Assembly (NCBI GenBank): GCA_010014835.2
Contig: JAAAKB020000001.1
Location: forward strand, 1,249,608 to 1,293,205
Length of the DNA stretch: 43,598 nt
Source of the DNA: Apostichopus leukothele
Taxonomy: Eukaryota; Echinodermata; Holothuroidea; Aspidochirotida; Stichopodidae
Direction: 5' to 3'
Below, piece after piece: positions 11,501 to 25,558 of the stretch. Within the stretch, counting starts at the first letter, position 1. Every line of letters starts with the position of its first letter. Under the pieces are notes generated by a model. That model had not been told where the DNA came from and made no database searches. It saw only the letters and a program-made list of their open reading frames with translations. The position numbers and the translations under genes are program-made.

Positions 11501-13848
11501 TATTAAATTAGAGAGAAATTCAGAAAAATAAAAAGAAATAAATATTCTCGTCAACGTTTATTTTCCCCTTAAAATTGTAATAGCTTTTGCTACTGAATAT
11601 TCATGTTCCACATTAGTCATTCATGAGAGTCTTGGCCGATAACTATTCCACCTTCAAAATTTGATCAAGGTTTTGCCCAGAGAGCATAAATAAAGAGTCT
11701 GTAGGCCATGCGGGACTCTTCACCAGAACAAGAAAAAAATAAAAAATAAAAAATATATATATATATTGAGAGAGAAAAAGCCCCATCATAATTATATTGC
11801 CTTGCCGCTAGAAAATTAAAACAAGAAAATTAATATTTTCAAGTTGAAAGAGCAGCTGCTACCTTTGTAAATACCTGATGTTCAATTAGGTGTTCATGGT
11901 CAGATATCTTGCACCAAGGGTAAAAGCAAGTCTGATTGAAGCATGGAGTAACAAGCCCAAATGAAATTTGTGTCAAACGAAGTTTGAGGCAAAAAATTTA
12001 AATTGATTTTACAATAACGTATGTCAGACTCACGGAGGCAACCTTGAAACAATTTCACAGGTATTTGTTATGGTGAATCAGTGGCTGCAGATGTGTGTTA
12101 TCAAAAAGAGTAAACACATGAGGAAAAAAACAAGCAACAATACTGCTTTGGATGTTTCGTAAATGATTGACAAATTCTTTCATGTTTTATGTTTGGGTCA
12201 GTAGGTACCACAGTAAATATGACTGTTGTATTTACAAAAAAATTACTTGTCCTAAGGGATTGAATGTTGATACAAAATTAAAATGTTGTTATTGTTTAAA
12301 CAAACAAGACACTATTAAAATATAGAATAAAAAAATATGATCAAAACTAAAATATGAGAAAGAGGCTGTAAATGAAACTTCATATCCAACACACATTGCC
12401 ATAGCTTGTTCTATCTGTATCAGCTTTATGTAAATCTATCTTTTATTATTTTTTAGAATAAAACGTTTATGGTATCTAATTTTCAACAATCTATTCTGGG
12501 AATTAGGTTCAGCTAGGATGGTTCAATCAAGTGTTTCCACTATGCTGCTTATTTTAATACTAGAGATCTGTAAAATCTACAGTTTGAATAATTTTTTATT
12601 AACTTTTCACGGTTGTTACAGGTGTGGTGCACTTCAATTTATCAATGGGCACCACACTTTTTTTATAAACAATTAAGCAGCTACTCAAAAAACAATTTTC
12701 AAGGTAAACTTTATTATTCATCTATAAAAACTACGGAAGATTGATGTTCTTATCTTATAGCTGAAAGATGGCCTCCGTACTCATTTCAAATCGCTTGAAG
12801 TGCGGGTGATACTTCAAGTAAATGTTAAGTCCCTCTCTCGACTCCAAGAACAAATAACCAACTTCATCTCCTTACTATAATAAAATCCTACGAGGAAGTG
12901 TCGTAGCTCAAATTAATTTTCTCGTCGAGGACGAGGTCCAGGCCCTGGACGCACGGATATACAGATTGCCTCATCAGCGACAATGTTTACGTCATATAAA
13001 CTTTAAAGTCTGATGAGAGAACTTTCCTAAGGGCTCTTCAGGATGACTTTGTGAGATTCAGTCGCCATGCCACTCCATTCATGCCTCTTCCAGGATTTTG
13101 CAAATTCTCGTAAAACCAATTACTTGGGCAGTCCAAACTGTTATCACATTCTATCACGTAAACAACGGGGCAGTTGTCATTCGTGATTTGACATTCGGGT
13201 GAAGTGTAGTGAGTTATAGAGAGGGCTACATACGTCAGTCTTTAAATTAATTCCCATCACGTCTGGGAGAAACAGAAAATGGGGAATAATAACAAATTGA
13301 GCTGGGAAATAAATACTAGAGCACCTCAGGGAACAGTCCACTGATAAAAAAAAAACAACCAAACAACAAGAAATTGTGAAAATAAATAGGATTTTATCTG
13401 CCATGAGTTTGGATTTTGGTCCCCTTTCCTACGTGAATTAAGAAAATTCATATAAATTGGATGACGATACTACAAAGTACTCATCGACTGAAGGATTATC
13501 GGTCAAATTTGAAAAAAATGGATAGAGAAGAAGGTTGTTTTAGAGGACAAGGTTATCTTATAACCAAACATCTGGACCGGTGTTTCATGATCAGCTGATG
13601 AGGATGCACAATACAGTTGTCTTGGTTACCAAACATAAAGACACAAAGTTATATTGTTCACATTAGTCCAGGTAATTATAAATGCCGGGCCCAATCACAA
13701 GGAGGCGAAGATATTAGATGAATTCAGCAAAAACTGAATTATTTGACTGACGTACCTGTCTAAATGGAAAGCGGCAATTTCAGCATTGTGTCTCTCAATG
13801 TCGGAGAAGTAAAAATGATCAGGAAGCGTTTCGTAATCTCTAGGCACT
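2433..13848 (-). CDS. FAM20C: FAM20C-like secretory-pathway protein kinase, partial gene (5 internal exons)
   Basis: Exons in transcript order: 13848-13756, 10562-10450, 7256-7076, 4119-4007 and 2514-2433 (582 nt, about 194 residues). All borders are AG/GT and all phases agree. In order the protein shows the alphaC-like helix [14 protein letters not shown], then [14 protein letters not shown], a cysteine block ([19 protein letters not shown]), [37 protein letters not shown] and the catalytic NMDRHHYE with a DFG-like HLDHGR. In this family these segments form the Golgi kinase that phosphorylates Ser-x-Glu sites of secreted proteins, and they fit FAM20C better than FAM20B or FAM20A. The ATP-lysine exon(s), signal anchor and C-terminal exons are not in view; the 3' part lies left of the window and the 5' part was not found before the gap at 18652. 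His replaces the usual Asn after the metal-binding Asp. A FAM20A/C-ancestral paralogue is the alternative. Confidence 0.93.
2515..4006 (-). other. FAM20C-like intron
   Basis: AT-rich intron. It contains a GA microsatellite (about 2563-2582) and a poly-C run near 3927-3940; nothing else recognised. Confidence 0.8.
4007..4119 (-). CDS. FAM20C: FAM20C-like exon d
   Basis: 113 nt, acceptor GTACAACAG, donor GTAAGA. It encodes [20 protein letters not shown] followed by [17 protein letters not shown] and one base of Gly. [17 protein letters not shown] is the segment leading directly into the catalytic loop of FAM20 kinases. Confidence 0.95.
4120..7075 (-). other. FAM20C-like intron
   Basis: AT-rich intron with no recognisable element over most of its length. 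The first 110 bases after the donor (sense direction) hold two inverted repeats and a short plus-strand frame, described among the findings. Confidence 0.8.
7076..7256 (-). CDS. FAM20C: FAM20C-like exon c (cysteine-rich block)
   Basis: 181 nt, acceptor TTTGCAG, donor GTGAGT. It encodes [20 protein letters not shown], then [18 protein letters not shown] and [15 protein letters not shown], leaving two bases (AT) that join G of the next exon as Met. The four Cys pattern is the disulfide-bonded segment characteristic of FAM20C. The length before WEHD matches vertebrate FAM20B/C with no gap, which supports the donor choice. Confidence 0.94.
9970..10290. repeat. About 20-bp tandem repeat with CRE-like core
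   Basis: About 15 diverged copies of AGTGCCACTGATGATGTCAT, varying between 15 and 22 bp. Many copies carry TGATGTCA, one base from the palindromic cAMP-response element TGACGTCA. It lies in a FAM20C-like intron. Confidence 0.92.
10346..10417. repeat. 12-bp tandem repeat, 6 copies
   Basis: Six copies of ACACCATTGTTA, the last diverged. It ends 33 bp from the exon b boundary on the donor side. Confidence 0.95.
10450..10562 (-). CDS. FAM20C: FAM20C-like exon b
   Basis: 113 nt. The acceptor follows a CT-rich tract ending CGACAG; the donor is GTTGGT. It encodes [17 protein letters not shown] and then [20 protein letters not shown], leaving one base. [14 protein letters not shown] is almost letter-perfect for the FAM20C family; the second half is more divergent. 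A 12-bp tandem repeat begins 33 bp beyond the donor side. Confidence 0.94.
10563..13755 (-). other. FAM20C-like intron
   Basis: AT-rich intron with an (AT)n run at about 11754-11767. The block 12740-13200 is of higher complexity and includes several inverted repeats and a Fox/CRE-like composite; see findings. Confidence 0.75.
13756..13848 (-). CDS. FAM20C: FAM20C-like exon a (alphaC helix region)
   Basis: 93 nt. The acceptor is a pyrimidine-rich tract ending GACAG and the donor is GTACGT. One base completes an incoming codon, then [18 protein letters not shown] and [12 protein letters not shown] follow, leaving two bases (AG) that pair with the next exon to give Arg. Both glutamates of the ERHNAE helix are kept, as expected of an active FAM20 kinase. 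This is the most 5' exon found. Confidence 0.92.
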
Positions 13849-14339
13849 CTGTCAAGAGAGAAAACAACAAGAATGAAAAAAATCGACTTTATAGTGATTC
13901 TTTATAGTGATTCCTAAGAAAATTGCATATTTTTTTTAAATTGATTTTACGTTAAGTTTTATGTACATTCAATATAATACTGCACACAAGATTTTTCATA
14001 TTTTGACATAACCACTGTCAAAGGCAAGAAACTCTAGCACAAATGTCGTTCACCCAAACTTGACTGATATTTTCAAGCTACCAGTATGGAATATTGTCCA
14101 TTTCCATAGAAGTGTCATAAAACCTGCCAGTGGAATATATCCTGTTAATTAAAACACTACACAATCTAACCAGGAGATCTATGTAGTTCAGCCCACTCCA
14201 AATGACTTTACTTATGATTTATTTCATGTCCCATCATCATCATCATCACATTAAGTATAAAATATTTCTCTTTCATTGTAAAAATCTTTGAACTTTTAGG
14301 CCTCAAATCTAGTTTTTCAGGCAAGATTTTGGAGGAGTG

Positions 14340-14359
14340 ATGTAACATTAATGTTACAT
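14340..14359. repeat. Perfect 20-bp palindrome
   Basis: ATGTAACATTAATGTTACAT is identical to its own reverse complement, with no spacer. It sits between AT-rich flanks with no repeat family recognised. Confidence 0.9.
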
Positions 14360-16989
14360 AAGCTTAAAGGTAATCTACCATTTTTTGTGACAGTCCCGTG
14401 TACCTTCATTGTAAAAGTCCCCCCCCCCCCCCACCTCTCCCTCCCTCAAGGCAGAACCTTGGAATGAGAAGCACACATCATCAGCATTATGGGAAAGTGA
14501 TTGCATCGCGACCCCCGAGTCCTACACGAGAGTGCACTTTGCTTTAATATGCGGAAAGGAAATTTGAAACGTGATCTTAGCCAACAGGCTGCGATGCAAA
14601 GGAAACAATTTTAATAAAGGTGTCAAAGCTTATGCCAACATCGCAATAAAATCAATAGCTTCAGGTTTTCAATATGAAATAGGATTAATTGCATGCTTTC
14701 AATATTTAATATTCGTGCTAATTTGGCATTCATGACTATATTATACTCATACATCACTTTGATAAGGGGATATAACAGTAAAAGAAACAATGTATTTGTG
14801 TTATCCTCATGTAATATCACAGATTATTGCAACCCAATTATAATCCTCTAAAGATTTCCCAAGTGAATAAATTTTGGTAGTTTTCTAAGTCGTTCAAACA
14901 AGATGTAAAGATGCATAATTAACTGGTTGAATTCACTCATTAGCATATCCATATTACCATTTTCAGTATGGAATTTTACCTTAAAGAGTTTCTTGTGCCA
15001 GTATCAATATTCGCATAGCTCCACACTGATTGGGCATGCAGACTCACAGGACAGTAAGGCACCCTCCTTTACTGTACCGGCCCCCTTTAATCTTTCAATA
15101 AAATTGTAACCTTTTCCCTTTCCCAGTAGCAAGATGTGTAAATACACCATAAAATCAGATTTTGTTACAAGGCATGCTAATTCAAGCCTTCTTTTTTTTT
15201 GGTTTAACTTTTATAATACTTTGAATGAGTTTTGATAATGGCTATGTTTGAATTTTGAAAGAGCTTTCCAGTATCATTAATGTCGTCAGGAAGCTACCCG
15301 AAAATAAAGTTTAACACGTTTGTATACTTTAAAGACGGGGAAGGTGTAAGCCGTACGTGGATTTATGATAAATATACAGCTGAACCGACGACGTGTTATT
15401 CACGTGTAGTAAATATCATCTCACCGTCACTGCCGGGCAGAGCTGTCTTCGCAGATTAAAGATAAAGGCACGGAGGGACAGAGAAGAAATACTTCATCGT
15501 TACTAGATATGAGGGTATCAGGGACAGAATGATGACCAGGGGAGGGGGATGGAGAGGGGTGGATCATACAGAAAATTAGTTAACTACTTGTCTTACAGAG
15601 CTGATATTATACTTGCTTTAGTGCATAGACTATAATCAGAATAACATGCAGTTTGATAGATTACAAGTCACAAGCCCTGTTTACATTAGAATGGAACTGA
15701 TGTGGACCCACCCTGTGACTCAAATCCATGCAGTGATTAAAATATATAGAAAGAGAATCAGACTCCAGACTATTGTAAAGTAAACGAAGGTTGAGTTTAT
15801 CCTGGGATCAGGGTTGAGGTCTTTGAGGTCATTGTTGTTTTTATGCACAAAATTTGTTTTGTCTATGCGCATAGCTTGACGCAATAGTAGTACAGTTGGT
15901 ATTAATAGCATTATGGTACAACAAATGGCTTCAAACCTCAACTCCCAGTTCAGTGATCATGAGGGTGGGGAGGGGGGGGGGGGTGGGTCTGATATGTAGT
16001 GTACCTTCAGGTTATACTTGCACCAACTTTACACATACCACTGGCTAGTAATAGTCATGTACAGACAATAATATTATAAGAAATACTACTGTATAGAAAT
16101 TGTTATCTGCATTTATTTTTTCCACATCCTGGCAACCTCTTAACCCTCTTAGTACCAGGTAGAATGCTACATACTGTAAAGTATGTATCCAGACATAAAA
16201 CTTGTATTAAGCTCCCCCCCCCCCCCACCCACTATTTACAATGGTAGTAGCCTACATTTGAAATAATCATCCACTGTTGTATTAACACACAAGAGGTTTC
16301 ACCAAGCGAGTGAGAGGTTACATATGGAGAAGGGTATAGTATATGTGGAAAAAAAAAACAATGTTTAGGTTATCTTGTGAAAGACCCATAGACTTTTGCA
16401 AATTGGAGGGTTGGTGAGGGGGCAGGGGGGGTGGAAATGTGAGGACCCTCTCTACCACCCACCTTAACAATAAATGCTTTGCTTTAACAATGGTAATCAG
16501 AGACACATGTAAGCAAGACAGAGGTTGATTATCAGTAATAACCAATTGCAAACTTTAAAAAGTTAGTAGGATGGAAATTGGTTTTTCTATTTTTTAATTC
16601 CTCAAAGTTATATTCTGTATATATATAGACAAATCATAACCAGCTTAATGTATATTATTTAGTCCATCCAATTTTGCAGGAAACAATATATGTCACTTTA
16701 ATTAACTTAAGTGGTTAATTAGAATCAATTCAAAATGTTTTTTTTCTATTATTAAAAATCCAATTAACAATATGCAAGTTTTGGTATTCTCATATTACTG
16801 ATTTTCACAAAATATTTTGCCACACAATTCCACCAGGGAATAACTAAACACTCTGGACTCATAGTTGGAAACCAAAAATAAGAAAGAATGAAAGAAATTT
16901 AGAAACAGTAAGGAGAGAGAAAAACTGCAGTAATATATTTACTTGAACAGTAAAAATTAAAATGAGAATATTCTGTTTGAAAAAATATC

Positions 16990-17060
16990 AGGAAGAAAAT
17001 TCTAGGCAGAGAGAGAGAGAGAAAGAGAAAGAGCAAAAAGAGAAGAAAAAAGACAAATTC
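16990..17060. repeat. GA-rich low-complexity tract
   Basis: GAGAGAGAGAGAGAAAGAGA followed by more A/G-rich sequence. It yields a charged Glu/Lys open frame that is not a gene. Confidence 0.8.
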
Positions 17061-18651
17061 TATAAATGCAAGGAAGTTGAAATCATTGATAACTTTTGTA
17101 AAATTGGTACACTTGGGAAATCAAAAGAATGCGCTAATGAAGAAACATAATTACTTCAAAATGGAAAAGGTTAAATTTACAAACTGTTCTATCTCCAGGA
17201 TTTTTGAGAGTCGCACAATCCTGGCAAAGTTAAGGAAATGTCTAACATCACCAAGACTTAAAAAAGCTTACAAAGATGAAAGCTAAACAGACAACTGTAT
17301 AAGAACTTCAAAGACCACTGCTTGAGTCAATGTGTTACGCTTTAACCTACGTAGACAGTACATGCTTTGAACATTTAGGCTTCAAATCTATGAGTCAAAT
17401 TGTCAATCTAAACAGGTATGACACCTATAGCCTCTCTCTCTGGGCATATTCACCAAGGTTCTCGACATTGACGTGGGTTAGATCAGAAGCCTGAGATATG
17501 ACGCTTGAGATCTAGACATTCAGAGAACAATAACATGTTGAAGAATATATCATCTAGAGAACTGGGAATATTTAAGTTTGCGTTCAAATAATTGTGTAGC
17601 AGCTTTGCGGGTGTTGAATGTAGTTTATTATAACAAATATTACCTTCTTGTGTAAAAAAAAATCTGCTAATTTATACATCTTTGGACTTGTATGGCACCT
17701 TACAGTCCATGTTGCATTACATTTTGCGATGTGTTACCAGTTGGATAAATTATTCCCAATGCATAGACCCATTTATAGCTACCACACATTGATCAGATCT
17801 CTGATATCACAAATATTTCACAAATATATAAATTTTACATATGATACCTCTATTGATACAGTACCTTTATTATTAGTCATAATAACCTCACCACACCACA
17901 CAAACACAGACTATAGTTATAAACCTGCAAAAAGAATAGATTACAAAATAATTACACAAAGGTTATTATTATAATATTGTCTCACAATGTACAGAAGTGC
18001 TAGTTGTTTCTTCAGCAATAACTCTGCAGTATTTGTTAGTTTTATATACAAGATTTTATGACAAAAAATTGCATGGAATATATAGAATAATAAACAGCGT
18101 GAAGGATAATACATAATATCTATATTTTTACTGTATGCATGAAAAATATAATAACTCTAGATAGTTGGTAATAGGTGACTGCACTTACAGTACTTGTATA
18201 GCCATTCTAAAACCCCTGGATTCAATGCTGGTTAAATTTCCAAGGTCGGGTTAAGATCAACTTTAACTGTTCTTTACAAGTTTCCAGCGACAGCTCTGAC
18301 TGGTATAAATGCATGAAAACCATTTTGGAAATGATTATTTAAATCTTTTTTTTGCATAGCTACAGGCAAAACTCTGCATGGCAACAAAGGGTAGGGTGTA
18401 ATTAACACAAGTAACGATGGCGCATTGGAGATTCATGACGAGAATTAGTCCATTAACCATAGGTTGCATTTTTCAGCTTTCTTGACCTCAACTTACTGAG
18501 ACTTTATCTCTCCTGCCAACAGACTGGTGAGTTTGGGAGAGTTGATTTGTTCACACCTTGCCATGTCTGTCTTGATCTGATAGTGATTTGGCTACTAGCT
18601 GTGTGATGAGTTGCATTATAGACGAATAGGCAGCTCAACTAAGGTGCGAAA

Positions 18652-18751
18652 NNNNNNNNNNNNNNNNNNNNNNNNNNNNNNNNNNNNNNNNNNNNNNNNN
18701 NNNNNNNNNNNNNNNNNNNNNNNNNNNNNNNNNNNNNNNNNNNNNNNNNNN
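18652..18751. other. Assembly gap (100 N)
   Basis: Exactly 100 N, the conventional placeholder for a gap of unknown length. It lies between the 5'-less FAM20C-like gene and the 5'-less ABCC4-like gene and directly abuts an (ACCT)n array. Confidence 0.97.
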
Positions 18752-19048
18752 ACCTACCTACCTAACATACCTACCTAACCTACCTACCCACCTACCTATA
18801 CCTACCTACCTACCTATACCTACCTACCTACCTATACCTACCTACCTATACCTACCTACCTACCTACCTACCTATACCTACCTACCTATACCTACCTAAC
18901 CTACCTACCTACCTACCTACACCTACCTACCTACCTATACCTACCTACCTACCTATACCTACCTACCTACCTATACCTACCTATACCTACCTACTAACCT
19001 ACCTAACCTACCTACCAACCTACCTACCAACCTACCTACCTACCTACC
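18752..19048. repeat. (ACCT)n tetranucleotide array
   Basis: About 300 bp of ACCT repeats with regular ATACCT and AACCT interruptions, beginning at the first base after the gap. The array probably extends into the gap and is the reason assembly stopped there. Confidence 0.95.
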
Positions 19049-19371
19049 TGTGCTCTACAGGGACAGCCTCAAGGATCTCAGTTGTCAAGCAAGTTACAGG
19101 ATACATCAAGGGGTTTTCTGAAAGGGAATAAGAACCAGATTTGATGTAGACAATCAGATTAGAATCACAGTCTATAAAGAGGCTGACTTGTAATTAGACT
19201 GAGAACTATTCGTGGGGGGATAAACTTCAATCCCCTCACATACCCAACTATGATCTAGTGACATCTAAAATTTATCATTTTTAGCTTTTGCACAACAAAA
19301 TGACTATTTTGCAGTCTTTTTCTTTCTTTTTGATAAACTATGTTCTCTCTCTCTCTCTGCGTACTCTGTGA

Positions 19372-22283
<2,912 letters not shown>

Positions 22284-22725
22284 GGGATGTATACAATTTA
22301 TTGATGGTTTTGTTAACAGGCACCAGAATCGGTGGACGGATTTGTCATTACTTTGTGCAGCAATAGCATCTCCATAAATGGGAACTTCCCCAGATCACGG
22401 CTTTATGCACTTACCATGAGATGACTTTGAACAAATACATTACTGGCAATAATTTATGATAATTACCAAAGAGTGACTTCACAAAGTGTTGCTTCTTCGA
22501 AAAAATCTTTTCATACTTTGCTGTACTTAAAGTATTTGAATTTCAAGTAAAATAATGTTATTTGTCACAAGTTTGAAGATAAGATTAGATGAGAATTAGA
22601 ATGATTAGAGCAATGCAAAGTTGGGCTTAAAAACTCAAAAGAGCCATATTAGTAATATCTGTGAGGTGAATTTAATTTCAAAGAAATGAAATTTTTGTTA
22701 AAGTAAAGAGAAGGTCATGAAGTCA

Positions 22726-22998
22726 AATAAAATACATGTATATGAAAATTGTGATGGAATAAAATAACTATGAGTTTGAAAACAGGCTTGTTTGTAAAGC
22801 TTACAATATCTGAGCATATGAGGGAAACTCCATGTTTACATATTAGACTATATGATCAAATGACTTCAATGGGCCTAATTAAGTTTTGCAAGTTGAAAGT
22901 AGTAAACGCACCTACATGTGGGTGCATTTTGGAAATTGAGAACTTAAGACGACAATTTGAGTGTGTGCCTTACTTTACAAATATGTGCCTTTAATAAA
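22726..22998 (+). promoter_or_regulatory. Candidate polyadenylation signals of the ABCC4-like gene
   Basis: AATAAA hexamers lie at 22726-22731, 22758-22763 and 22993-22998, about 0.45 to 0.7 kb after the stop codon in AT-rich sequence. Any of them could end the transcript. The sequence is AT-rich, so chance hexamers are likely too. Confidence 0.4.
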
Positions 22999-23323
22999 TC
23001 AACTATGGCCTATTGCAATATTACCTGATTCTTTTCATGTAGTTTAATTTAAACTGTTTATCAACATTATCGTTACATGTAGTTGGACCCTATGAATGAA
23101 CAGAGACACACACAAAAGTAACAAGTAAAATTATTTGGTGTCACAAGTAAGTATTAAACTAAATGTTAGTACTTTAACAATTATGTTTCAGCTCTTTTGT
23201 CAAGGAGTTGATATTAGTATCATTAGTGATGGACATGGCGAATATGGCTGCAAATATAAAAGGAATCTGAAGTGAAGAGAGGTGACATTTTAGTATATTA
23301 TTTCTGTTGCAGAGAAGACATGC

Positions 23324-23470
23324 AGTTTGAAGCTAATCTATTATTATTTGTGACTATAAGCAGTAGTGTCAAGTAGTGATTAGTAGTATACCAGTAGAGT
23401 TTGAAGCTAATCTATTATTATCTGTGACTATAAGCAGTAGTGATAAGTAGTATATCGCTAGAGTTTGACA
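23324..23470. repeat. 74-bp tandem duplication
   Basis: Two copies starting AGTTTGAAGCTAATCTATTA at 23324 and 23398; the second lacks a few bases of the AGTAGT-rich part. A third AGTTTGA start at 23462 is truncated. Confidence 0.9.
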
Positions 23471-24952
23471 TGGTAAACATTGGTAGCTAAATGATTCTCA
23501 AACTAGTTTTACTCCTCCCAATCATTTTATTTTGTGAGGTTTGAATCAGTTGATGGAGCTCAAATTTTACGATAGTTTGCTGATAATTTATAGTCTTTCT
23601 AGTGTACTTGACGGCAATAGATGCAGATGAACTTACAGAAGGTTTGTCTTGATATCAGAGAGGATAAAATTGAGCATAAAATGCAAAAATGGAACATTAT
23701 ATGAACAAACAATTCCTGGTGTGGAAGACAGTTCATAACCAGGGTGATAAGAAGCAACAAACCAGATGTAACCATCTCTTGGTTTGATTACAGTGTGTAA
23801 ATTTCATCTGTATTAGGTTTTACTTTGGGAGTTTTTTTTTATAAAACTACAGGAATAACTTATGTTATTCACATATTTGTATGTAAATATACTGCCAAAA
23901 GGAAATATTGGAAGAGACTTTTACTTTTTGATGTCACCATGAGTGTATAGGAACACGGATTATCCAACCAATATGAATAGCTTGCTATTAAGGATGTTTA
24001 ACGTTGAAACTGTTTGACCATTTTGGCATAATCTAACATATCTATAAATTCCTTTTTAAACTTTTAGTCTAATCTTCACTCACCGTCAGCAGCGTTTCAG
24101 TAAACTTCAAAAAGCTGGACTAGGCCAATGAATTGGTTCGATTTTGTAAATACCACTGGCTGTGTCCAGATAATTGTACACATCCAGACAGTCTGATGGC
24201 CTTCTGCATAAATGTCCATCTCCATGGTAACCATCTTCACACTAGTATTGCCTTGCCACTTTTTATATATATTTTAGGCACGATCATGTCATGACGGGCG
24301 AGGAAAACTTTAAAGAATTGGCTATTAAACTTAAAGGGATTCTGTGCGTTTCGACAAACGAAATAAATAAAACTGTTCATTTTCTAAATATGGAACTGCG
24401 TTTAAGCTGCATATCTGACGAACCATGAAATGTGAGATAGTTCCACCAAGCTAATTGTGCCAGAAGGGTTTCATTACTCAAGTAATTAATGATCGAAAGT
24501 ATCGTAACATTTATTCGTTACGCCGTGCCTCTGGATTTAAACAAGCCAATTAATGAGAGAACGCATTGTAATGCATATTCAGTACCATCGAAGCTCTCCC
24601 ACCCAGATGGGTAATTTTTTTCAATACTGTACCGGCATGTCTCGCTTCAACTCCTTAATCGAAGAACGGCCGATGGTCGATGCGATTAGCAGACTAGTGA
24701 CAACAGTAATATTGGCCTACACCCACTGACAGTAACAGGTGACCTCAAGTTGTGACGTTCGATGAAGCTGATCAAAGGAACACTGACTTACCATCTTTAT
24801 TGTATATTCAATTCAGCAATATAATCTAGTTTCTAAAGTCCTAAGATATGAAAATAGTTATGAGATTGATATAACGTAACACAGAGGAAGAATTAAGTAG
24901 AGGAATAAAATAACAGCCTACAACTATCACGATTAGATTGTATACTCTATAT

Positions 24953-25313
24953 CAGGGGTGGGCAACCTTTTTGAATGAATGGGCCAGATATAAGGAGTGA
25001 AAAATTGACTGGGCCGCACCTAACCAACGACCTACTGTTGATTTCAAACATTTGATTCCAAGGACTTTCAAGCAATAGGTGTGTGTACTTAATCTGTATT
25101 CACAAAACATAATGTCAAAACAGTGCAGTTGATAATTAATGTGGATAATAGGCCAACCTGACAACATCATTAGTGCCGATAAATTCTAAACAGCATTTTT
25201 TGTGATGATGTAAAATAGTTTTTTTTTTCCTTTTTCTTGAGACATCTCACGGGCTGCAAAAAAATCACTGGCGTGCTGCATGTGGCCCGCGGTCCATAGG
25301 TTGCCCACCCCAG
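24953..25313. mobile_element. hAT-like MITE
   Basis: 361 bp. The left end CAGGGGTGGGCAACCT and the reverse complement of the right end, CTGGGGTGGGCAACCT, match at 15 of 16 bases. GGGCCAGAT and CTGGGCCGCACC near the left and CATGTGGCCCGCGG near the right are typical of the widespread non-autonomous hAT elements with CAGGGGTGGGC ends. The flanking 8-mers do not match well, so the target duplication has decayed. It carries no transposase. Confidence 0.8.
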
Positions 25314-25558
25314 GTTTAAAGCTAACAAGAAAACTTACCATACACCGATACTGTATATACATTTTATGGAAAGGTTACCTTCACATGGACGAGTAGTTTA
25401 TTAACACATTTAACCAGAGCAGACCAAACATCTTTTCTAAAAGTTTTGCAAATATGTTACCTTAATCTTTTTTTAAGAGTTACATATTTGTCCTTAGATG
25501 ACCTGGAGCCTCTAGCATACTAGCGAGGGGCAGGAATATCATTCTGGGGCAGACTTAC

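Larger units (their letters stand above)
13849..18651 (-). other. Region upstream of FAM20C-like exon a, no exon recognised
   Basis: The exon carrying the ATP-binding Lys and the signal-anchor exon of FAM20C should lie here or in the gap. I searched the minus strand by eye for ALFKPMK-like coding and found none. It holds poly-C or poly-G runs near 14421, 15969 and 16213, a GA-rich tract near 17010-17060 and a perfect 20-bp palindrome at 14340-14359. Confidence 0.6.
22284..25558. other. Interval between ABCC4-like stop and SMC4 exon 5
   Basis: Contains the ABCC4-like 3' UTR, a 74-bp tandem duplication, a complex block at 24280-24780 and a hAT-like MITE at 24953-25313. No further SMC4 exon recognised on the minus strand. 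Confidence 0.7.

Noticed and set aside
15720-15941. 73-codon hydrophobic minus-strand frame, considered as the FAM20C signal anchor
   Set aside because: It has stops on both sides and no donor in a phase leading to exon a; the hydrophobic part is at the wrong end.
16962-17150. Glu/Lys-rich plus-strand frame resembling a coiled coil
   Set aside because: It derives from a GA-rich simple repeat with no splice context.
17648-17974. 108-codon plus-strand frame, considered as an upstream ABCC4 exon
   Set aside because: No ABCC motif (Walker A, Q-loop or membrane-domain signature) and no matching donor.
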